Source: Ctena decussata
Taxonomy: Eukaryota; Mollusca; Bivalvia; Lucinida; Lucinidae
DNA: 64,000 bases
Reading direction: 5' to 3'
Assembly: GCA_963989385.1 (NCBI GenBank)
Contig: OZ022501.1
Location: forward strand, 89,450,979-89,514,978
How positions within the stretch are numbered: the stretch's first letter is position 1; the number at the start of each line of letters is the position of its first letter. Both the position numbers and the translations under genes were made by a program. Shown piece after piece: positions 56,626-64,000 of this stretch. Below the pieces are notes generated by a model that worked only from the letters and a program-made list of their open reading frames with translations, made no database searches and was not told where the DNA came from.

Positions 56626-56889
56626 TGACATATGCACCATCATTATTATTACCTAAATTATCGCCATATATTGTCGGTCTTTCATCCCGGACTTAAGCCC
56701 AATAGACCAGACATGCTAGCAGAAGCTATGTGGGTTTATTTTATGGGCGTAAGGACTGAAATAAATACTTTAAGAAAACCGAATTACAGTGTGGAAAACG
56801 CGATAACAAAGATACAGATGCACGGACAACACTGCGGATGTGTGCAGATTGCACTAAAGCCAAACGGACTCGACATTAGCCATGTGGGT

Positions 56890-57990
56890 TCTCTTATTTG
56901 TGGCCACGCTCCAGGGGTTCCTTGGCTTGAAAAATATAAATACATAGAAAAAGATTCAAAAATCTTCTTCAGAACCACTGGGTTCAGACTCTTGAAATTT
57001 GGTATGTAACATTGCCGGGCTATCTTTTGTCAAATTTGCTCAAACAGAGGTCCATGGGTCTACCTCAGGGTCTGTCTACCTCAGCATCTACCTCAGGGGT
57101 TTCTGGGTTTGGAACATAGAAATACATACAAAACTATTCAGATGTCTTCTTCGTCAAAACCCCTAGGCTGAGATTCTTGAAACTTGGTATTAGGCCTGGA
57201 TTCAAAATGGTCCTGGGGCACGTAGTTTTGGGTTCGAAAATAAAATTAACTTAAAAATCTTCTCCGCGAGAAATGCTAGGCTGATTCTTTAAATTCGATA
57301 TGTAGCACTGCCTAGTGGTTCTTTATCAAGTTTGTTCAATTGGTGGCCCACGGATCTAAAATAGCCACGCTCCAGGGAGTGGTTCGAACCATAGAAATAC
57401 ACTGGAAAATGTTAAAATCTTCTTCAGAAACACTTGGTTCGGATGCTTGATATTGGTATGTAGCAGTGCTTAGTGGTCCTTTACCAGGTTTGGTCAAATG
57501 GAACAACACCCACGGTCAAAATGGTCCTGCGTCAGGGGGTCCTGGGTTTGAAGCACAGAAATACATAGAATAAGTAATGAGTCAAAAAATTTCTTCCTCA
57601 GAACAACTAGGCTCAGCTGCTTGAATTTTGGTGTGAAGCATTGCCTTGTGTACCTCTATTAAGTCTGTCACAACGGCAGCCTCACGGTCCAAAACGGCTC
57701 TGTGGCATGTTGCGGGGTTTTGAGTAAGAAGTATAAAATGTACTTAAAAATCTTTCAGAACAGCGTTCAGATGCTTGAAATATTGTATGCAGCATTGCCT
57801 AGAGGTCCTTTAACTCATACTGATTAAAAAAAGGCAGTTGAATGTAGGTTACTTCCTTGAAGCTAAAATTCCAAGGCAGTCGTCATTTACTGCCTTCTAG
57901 CTAAATTTCTCCAAACACATACAATTTTAACAATTACAACCTTAAACTCAGGTGAGCGATTTAGGGACATTTTGGCCCTCTTGTTTGTTG
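56890..57990 (-). repeat. Tandem repeat array ending in 'GAGCGATTTAGGGAC...CTCTTGTTTG'
   Basis: About six diverged units of ~115-195 bases are marked by AGAAATACATAGAA and CTTCTTCAGAACNACT-type boxes near 56,935, 57,120, 57,240, 57,390, 57,560 and 57,735. The right end, CAGGTGAGCGATTTAGGGAC then TTGGCCCTCTTGTTTG, is the inverted head seen at 24,122 and 34,343. The whole is therefore a minus-strand member of that repeat superfamily. Confidence 0.65.
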
Positions 57991-59034
57991 AAGTTTATGG
58001 GTGTATGACTGAAATTAACTCCTTTTGAAAAATGAGTTAGGCCTACTGTGTGGGATACGCAGAAGCAAAGATTTCGCATGTGGGACACAATTAACAAAGA
58101 ATTAAATGAATTTAGGATATTTGTTTGTTTAAAACAATCTGAAGTTCCTGTTTAAAGAATTTTAGTATGTTATATCAGTGAAAAATTGGCGGAGCAAGGC
58201 GACACTGTTTGCCATGCTCCTATACCAGTGACGTCATAGATATTACCAACTGTTATGCCTAGTACCTTGTCAGAATGGCGTCTACATGACGTCACTTTCA
58301 CATCAATAAGAATTATTAGTTGCTATAGTAACAGATTTATGATGCCGTGGGTATCGGAGCATGATTTCAAAACAGTTACCAAGATGATTCAATGTTTATG
58401 TGTATTAAACCGAAAGTAGAAATCAAAAGTAGATTTACACTGAAAAAAAAATAAAGTTTTGAATATATGTGTCTGTTTTCGATAAAAATTTACATTGTAA
58501 ATTTACAAAGAGAAACAATTTGAATTAACATCTGACAGAGTGCTAGTATTAACGCAGGGCAGTACAACAGGAAAAGCGCAGATTAAAAATTCCTTGATCT
58601 TTGATAGTATTAGCTAAACTTTGACAAACGCGTTATTTGGCCGATGAAATCGTGTGAAATGTGGAACAAAAGTGAAATTGTACTCGAATGCGTCGAGAAG
58701 AAAACTTAAAGCGCACATTTTCTCAGCGAGGCGTAGACAATACAATTATATAAGGTGCGCCTAAATGTCAATAGCGGAACCTTGAGGAAGAGCAATATAT
58801 AGGCTATAGAGTATGTGTTGAACAAAACGACGTAGAGAAAAATGAACGTCAAGTACACATTTCTTATCCTAATAAAGAAATCCCTGTGGGGATAACCAAT
58901 AAAGTAGAATCTGTTTCAGTCTGTTACAGCATGTCTGTTGGGTTTGTCCAGTTTTACTTATCTAAATAGGCCACAGTGCATGGATACGAAACCATAACAG
59001 ACACATTTTTCTCAATCTGTGTCACGTTTTGCAG
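57991..59034. other. Unassigned DNA (presumed intron)
   Basis: No exon or domain is seen until the acceptor at 59,034. ACGTCA-type motifs occur near 58,225 and 58,290. Confidence 0.4.
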
Positions 59035-59153
59035 GTTTGATAAAGCGGACTCCACCATTGACCTGCATCAGCGACACTTCCGACCGACCTCGTGATACCG
59101 TTTGTTCCGGTATTGGGTACACTGGGTTCGGGTTTCCTAGTCTACTGGATTGA
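59035..59153 (+). CDS. Candidate terminal exon of small secreted peptide
   Basis: The stretch follows an acceptor (TCACGTTTTGCAG, AG at 59,033-59,034). It is open for 38 codons plus a split codon, to TGA at 59,151-59,153. Joined in phase to 53,790-53,913, the split codon becomes GGT (Gly). The coding then reads GLIKR, TPPLTCISDTSDRPRDTVC and SGIGYTGFGFPSLLD. It has a dibasic KR site and two cysteines 13 residues apart, a layout seen in neuropeptide and hormone precursors. I do not recognise a known peptide family. No AATAAA is seen directly downstream. The exon could be fortuitous; support is splice signals, phase and composition only. Confidence 0.4.
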
Positions 59154-59402
59154 AAAAAATTGATTGGACATGGGAGTCAAACCTGGGACACGTGCATCAA
59201 AGGCGAACAATGAATCCAGTCAGACCAGGCCATCCGCTGTATGCAATTAGTGTATTTAGTTTAGTTGGATTTATTTATTTTTTATACTCATTTCATTTAT
59301 TTAATTATTTTTATTATTGTTGTTAATCTGTAAACAGCAGAGCATGTACTTATATTGGGTGTATACTAGTTAAGAGCAGTAAAGCCCTTTATACCAATGT
59401 AA

Positions 59403-59403
<1 letters not shown>
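59154..59403. repeat. tRNA-like repeat remnant and T-rich DNA
   Basis: On the minus strand, GCCTGGTCTGACTGGATTC and GTTCGCCTTTGATGCACG resemble 54,285-54,345, suggesting a shared SINE head. The rest is ATTTATT-rich. Confidence 0.4.

Positions 59404-59447
<44 letters not shown>
59404..59447. repeat. (AC)n microsatellite
   Basis: About 21 uninterrupted AC dinucleotides. Confidence 0.95.
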
Positions 59448-59448
<1 letters not shown>

Positions 59449-60782
59449 TTCCTGAACAAATATAAGAAAATCGGTATTTATTAGCGTTTCCATGCATTCG
59501 AATAGGATAGCATATGATAATGTTGGTTGGGCATTATATAGACACTGAGGAAGCTGAGATGAAACAGTGATCGTACCTTCGTCCCTTGTGCAAACAGCGA
59601 GAACAATGAAACCTGTCATGGCTTCGGAAGCACCAAAGTTCATAGGTACAGTAGCTAGGCAGGTAAGTTTGTTTTAGCCATGCACACAGGCAGATAGGCG
59701 CACAAACGGACTAATTTCACGAAATCTAATGGTTTTACAGGTTAAAAGGGTAATACTAAACAAACACTATTACTACTACTATTAATGATAATAATACTAA
59801 ATAAACATACGAAGGTCTGATGCTAGACCAACACCTGTAGGGCCATTATAGTTAAATGTCAGATTATTTTCTTTTAATTTTTTGATCCGCCTCGGCCCTG
59901 CTCCCCATACGCCTCCCACCCCCAACCCACCCCGCCCCGTCCACCTAGTCCTAAGGCCAGAAACTGGGTACTCTCGTACATCAAACTTGTTTAATGTCAC
60001 ACGCCAAAAAATCAAAAACAAACCAAAGAAAAACATGCTTTCTGGGTTATTGAATGCTGTGTTTCCATAAAATTTTGCGTTATCTTATTTTCGCGTTTAA
60101 AAACGGATTAAAATGTTTCCTAGGGGCTAGATTCTCAAAAATAAAAACAACAGCTTCAATCTGATAAACCATACAAGAACCAGGTACCTTAAAAAGTAAT
60201 GTTTGAAAACAGTATCCAGGAGACTAGCGGACAAAAACTTATCAGATTTTTAGGCAAATAATGTAACGGTAAAATTTTCGAGTATAGTAATTTTTATTTT
60301 TATTTTTTGGCGGCCAACAGAAAAGTGCATACTTAAATGCCCGCTAACGCGATGATTTATGAAGGAATAATACGAAAACATAAGGAATCCACGGGCTTTA
60401 ATACCCTTGAATATGCCTTAATTACGAAACCGTGAATTTTTGTCTCCGCGAACATTAATCAAAATAAAGTTCTCGTGGTCAAATCCTCACGTATGGACAT
60501 AATAGCGAGGCGAAATGGTTTTTATTCCAAGTGCAGAGGTCTGCGTCAAATACACACACTTTTACATCACTTAGAAGCCTCCGTAGTCATCGTTTAGGCA
60601 GTTACCGTATTGGTTTTCGTCAATACGGTAAATAACGTTATACGTTACTCTTATCTGGAACATCTCTAATAGCAACTAACATTTCATTTTGATGTCCAAG
60701 TTGCGTCATCGAGACACTCTGCCAAGGTACTAAGCACAATAGTTTGTTATACCATAGTTGGTATGGTAACAGATGCATGGCA
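59448..60782. other. Unassigned intergenic DNA
   Basis: A C-rich tract lies near 59,890-59,945, and a short CAATACGGTAA-type palindrome near 60,605-60,635. No gene. Confidence 0.4.
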
Positions 60783-60855
60783 TCATCTCACTTGTTATTC
60801 GAGAGGAGCATGGCATACAGTGTATGTCATGCTCCTCACGAATAATAAGTGAGAT
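60783..60855. repeat. Foldback hairpin, ~34-bp arms
   Basis: CATCTCACTTGTTATTCGAG and AGGAGCATGGCATACA face TGTATGTCATGCTCCT and CGAATAATAAGTGAGATG with almost no loop. Confidence 0.85.
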
Positions 60856-60939
60856 GTTACCTGAAATTCTACGATCGAAAACTGTGATTTTTAAAACCTA
60901 TAATTCGTTCTCAAGTATATGAATTTTCTGTTGTATATT

Positions 60940-61335
60940 ATACAATTATTGGCCTTTGTTAAGGTGAATATTCAGTTTTATTGACCTGCAAACATCATAT
61001 TGACCGACGCGGAGCGGAGGTCAATATGTAATATTTGCAGGTCAATAAAACTGCATATTCACCGAAATAAAAGTCAATAATTGTTTTATTATATGATAAT
61101 TCTTAATTCAGTTTCTTTAGATATTTACAATGGTACTACATGGTATTATCTCGCGACGTTACACCATTAACATTAGCGTAAATCAGACGTTACGTCACGA
61201 AAAAACAATGACGTCAGCGTAAAAGTAATATTCACTGACAGGCCGGTGAATATCACAAAATATTGACCGACACGTGACGCCAAAGCAGCCAATGAAATTG
61301 CGTGTTACATCTTGGTCATATAATAAAGTTTTATA
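60940..61335. repeat. Foldback repeat with ~45-bp arms
   Basis: The hairpin at 60,963-61,063 has GGTGAATATTCAGTTTTATT and GACCTGCAAA facing TTTGCAGGTCAATAAAACT and GAATATTCACC-like sequence. A third partial arm, GGTGAATATCACAAAATATT and GACCGACACGTGACG, lies at 61,243-61,277, and an outer ATTATATGA / TCATATAAT pair suggests the element edges. Confidence 0.75.
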
Positions 61336-62306
61336 TTTATCAGCTAGATAGAGTACAGTATGCTCTTCAGGCTGCGTTCCGCATTTATTCGCTCATAAGA
61401 CTGATTTTCCCCTTAAAAAAAACTCCAAACATCTAGATCCGTCTTATAAGACGGATCTAAATTTTTGGTTAGTTTCGGCTTTTAGCTGAATTTCACGATA
61501 TAAGTTTACATATTTAGAGAAACATAGGACGGGGAAATATTCGAATATATACGGTTTGTTGAAACCTAACTGCCAGTTCTATTAATTTTAAGGTTTCTCC
61601 ACAGAGCACAGGAGGAAGCGGTCAGCAAAAATACTTACTTATTTAGGTAAGTTTACTCGCTCTGTTAACGTAAAGCTTCAATACCGTTATTCTTCTATAT
61701 ATTAGGACAAACAGGTTTTAACAAACAGTGTAGACCCAGATCGGCAATCTGATGAGTGTCTACACTGTTTTTATTTGGGGGGGGGGGGGGGGGCTAGGCG
61801 GCCCCAAGACCCCCGGCCTCTTATAGATGACTCGATTTTTTTGTTTATTCTGTTTATTTCACTCTTTCTCGCAACAGTAAAACACAAGGGATTTGGGATA
61901 CAGATCATATAAGTCGTAAGACTTTCTTCTGAATCCCTTTCAAGCTACTGTATTGAGTTATATTCTTGTGAAATTTTTTTGTTTGTATTTGTTCAGTATT
62001 TTGAATAAAATATTGTTTACACTAAGGGATAACAAGTTATGTTGTTTTTGCCTCAAATGAATGTTTAGATATACCCAAAACCACCTACTTTTTGCAATAC
62101 ATTTCTTACATTTTCCCTATATTATTCCTATTTATATAACTCTGAAGCTCCTACTTTTTTCTTACTTTCTCATATGAATGCACTGGAAAGCCTGCATCGA
62201 AAAAAAAGTGCTCAATTTAAATTTAATTACTGTAATCAATTTTGGTGCCCTAATAATTTGAATTGTCATGGCGATCCAATTGGAATTTGGAAAATTATTT
62301 GATAAA
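61336..62306. other. Unassigned DNA with small hairpin and poly(G)
   Basis: A 13-bp inverted repeat AAACAGTGTAGAC / GTCTACACTGTTT lies at 61,723-61,770, and a G17 run at about 61,777-61,793. A TAAGACGGATC-type palindrome lies near 61,430-61,460. No gene. Confidence 0.4.
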
Positions 62307-62308
62307 TA

Positions 62309-62520
62309 CAGTCAACTTTCGATAACTCAAAGTTGAAGTTCATCCTAAACTACTGCAATCTCAAAGTAAACTTTCTGGTCCCAGAACAATCATTTTGAAA
62401 TATCACTAATTTGAGATAACAGGAGTTGAAAAGTAAAAAAAATAGTGAATGTGTTCAAACGATATCTGTTGATAGGCGGTACATTGAGATATCAGTGTTT
62501 GAGATATCGAGAGTTGACTG
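62309..62520. mobile_element. pogo/Tigger-type MITE
   Basis: Terminal inverted repeats are CAGTCAACTTTCGATAACTC (left) and GAGATATCGAGAGTTGACTG (right). TA flanks both sides (62,307-62,308 and 62,521-62,522). At 212 bases it has no transposase. The termini match the classical pogo/Tigger pattern. Confidence 0.85.
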
Positions 62521-62522
62521 TA

Positions 62523-63325
62523 ATCAAAACAGTAAAAGAAATAGGAATTTGAAGATGTAAAGCAGAAGGCGGTTTATCCCAGCTTTGTTTTCCCACAATT
62601 TAAACTTGACGTCCTGTAAGTTTCTGTATCGTCAAGGAATATTTTACTTTATTAAATGTGGTTCAGCAAATTCAAGCTGTTGTATGATAAATACAGTAGT
62701 CCTTTTTATAACGTTTTGGGTTACTCCAGCACATTTGTACTGTTATTTCCTTTGTACGGTTAGCGGTCAGAGTATTACGTGGTTTTGTGACATTGCCGTG
62801 TAAAGCCATTTTTTTTATTGTTGTTGTTGTTGTTGTGTTGTTGTTTTTTTCATAAGATATTTTACAAAAGATCATACGTAGAGCTGCTGTAAAAGTTGTA
62901 TTTTTAATAAAGCAAGTTGACTAAAGCAGTAAATATTATTTTACATGGTACTTATTCCAATGGCGTTACTTGCAGCAATAAGTAGTTCCGGCGATGTTAA
63001 TATCGACGTCAGATGGATTCCAATTTTTTAAACATCAATCTTCAAATTAGGAAACAGGTTTCTCCATAAATTAAAAAATAAATGGGTTTTGATAGAGTTT
63101 TACTTGCCTAGATCAATTTGCTAGCCCGTTATACATACATCATATATCCTCTCGTCGTCTTAGTAATGATTTTTTTTTTCAAATTTTACATAAATACACT
63201 AAGGTAATGGCAACCTGTCCACTTTCTGTAGTTTAGTCGCAATTGTAGGGTAGCCATGATAGCATTATATCGAAAATATCCAATTAATGGGAAGAGATCT
63301 GTTAAAGCTCTACTGTGTACATGTG
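62523..63325. other. Unassigned AT-rich DNA
   Basis: A (TTG)n run lies near 62,818-62,846. Frames here are short and unrecognised. Confidence 0.4.
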
Positions 63326-63479
63326 GAAATAGGCACGTTCGGCATAATAACTTGGGTTAATCCGAGCAATACCAAGGTACTCCTCAGGCTACTCGCAGAT
63401 ATACTTCGAGTGGCCCGAGGGATACCTGGGTCTTGCTCGTGTTTACCCAGGTTATTATGACGAACGTGCCCACTATTTA
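63326..63479. repeat. Foldback hairpin, ~70-bp arms
   Basis: GGAAATAGGCACGTTCGGCA and TAATAACTTGGGTTAA face TTTACCCAGGTTATTA and GACGAACGTGCCCACTATTT. Inner arms with ACCAAGGTACTCCTCAGG pair more loosely with CCGAGGGATACCTGGG. It directly abuts the MITE at 63,485. Confidence 0.8.
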
Positions 63480-63484
63480 TCGAC

Positions 63485-63672
63485 GAGTCTGGTAACTTCG
63501 GACAGCGGGTTAATTGGGACATACCATTGCAAACAGTGCAAATTCAGATGAGACGGCTCATGATGAGCCGTCTCATCAGGATTTTCACTGTTTGCCCAGT
63601 TGATTTTGTTTTAATTCCAAACAGCTGACATATAAAGGCAACGATGTCACTGTCCGAATTTACCTAACTAGA
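63485..63672. mobile_element. MITE related to 45,066-45,287 (inverted)
   Basis: GAGTCTGGTAACTTCGGACA at the left, GTCCGAATTTACCTAACTAG at the right, and the same central palindrome (GATGAGACGGCTCATG / ATGAGCCGTCTCATC), with the interior in the opposite orientation to the 45-kb copy. Confidence 0.8.
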
Positions 63673-63686
63673 CCTTACTACTGCAG

Positions 63687-63850
63687 GTAGGCAAGCATGG
63701 AAACTACTTAGAAGTGGCTCCACAAGGGTCGATTCCAAATTGGCAAACGTCAGGGAGTATGAAAAGAAGGGAAATTACCAACTCGCAGTAGACCAATTCC
63801 TGGCCCTTGAGCCGAAAAAAGATATGAAATTTGTATCAGACATGAAAGGG
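63687..63850 (+). CDS. Candidate internal exon, TPR-like helices
   Basis: A 164-base open stretch lies between an acceptor (CTTACTACTGCAG, ending 63,686) and a strong donor (GGG|GTAAGT at 63,851). It reads RQAWKLLRSGSTRVDSKLAN, then VREYEKKGNYQLAVDQFLAL, then EPKKDMKFVSDMKG, with no stop. The amphipathic helix pair with the KGNYQLAVDQFLALEP pattern resembles a TPR-type repeat. Incoming phase is 1 and outgoing phase 0. It may be an internal exon of a gene continuing past the right edge, or an alternative downstream exon of the gene starting near 53,790. The protein family is not identified. Confidence 0.55.
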
Positions 63851-64000
63851 GTAAGTTAACTATTACACCCAAGCTTATTAGAGGTTACGGTGTCACGACC
63901 GACCCAAAATGATCCACACACTCATCTGACTCCGATCCGGTCAGATCATGTAACGATCTGCCGATCCGATTATTTCTGACATCCATACCTTTTATACAGA

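Noticed and set aside
56632..57009. 125-codon plus-strand frame
   Set aside because: It crosses from one repeat block into the AGAAATACATAGAA array and has no recognisable domain or splice signals.

Overview
The window looks like nuclear DNA of a marine bivalve mollusc, possibly a venerid-type clam. It is AT-rich, gene-poor and very repeat-dense. It contains an intron-split cGAS-like (Mab-21 family) gene, a family known to be expanded in bivalves. It also holds tRNA-derived SINEs, foldback/MITE elements, LINE and Tc1 remnants, and repeats of the 'AACAAGAGGGCC...GCTCAC' type that I associate with bivalve genomes. No prokaryotic operon, CRISPR array or plasmid feature is visible. The species assignment is inference.

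The only long, clearly intact coding sequence is the terminal exon of a cGAS-like receptor at 40,542-42,706 (+). It has the GS motif, the acidic triad and a TPR-like C-terminal extension, and a poly(A) signal lies 39 bases after the stop. Its 5' end is a splice acceptor, so the true N-terminus lies upstream and was not found. Three further exon-like stretches lie on the + strand. A signal-peptide-like exon (53,790-53,913) and a phase-compatible terminal exon (59,035-59,153) could together encode a small secreted peptide with two cysteines. A 164-base exon (63,687-63,850) may belong to a gene running off the right edge.

Layout: 1-6.3 kb, minisatellite and SINE fragments. 6.3-19.7 kb, mixed SINE/MITE copies, a roughly 3.4-kb block bounded by inverted repeats (11.1-14.5 kb) and a dead Tc1 transposase (16.4-17.3 kb). 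19.7-24.1 kb, a pyrimidine-rich minisatellite interrupted by a retroelement 3' end, then a GATATC-rich array. 24.1-31.8 kb, a large composite of palindromes, a 1.4-kb tandem duplication and a 429-462-bp repeat array. 32-40 kb, a second 1.45-kb foldback, SINEs and microsatellites. 40.5-42.8 kb, the cGAS-like gene. 43.5-48.1 kb, a truncated LINE, MITEs and a second retroelement copy in the opposite orientation. 48.2-56 kb, six copies of one palindromic MITE. 56-64 kb, minisatellites, hairpins and the exon candidates.

Most other open frames lie in repeats and are not annotated as genes. All statements rest on reading the sequence. Boundaries of repeats are approximate (about 10-30 bases), and no database search was run.
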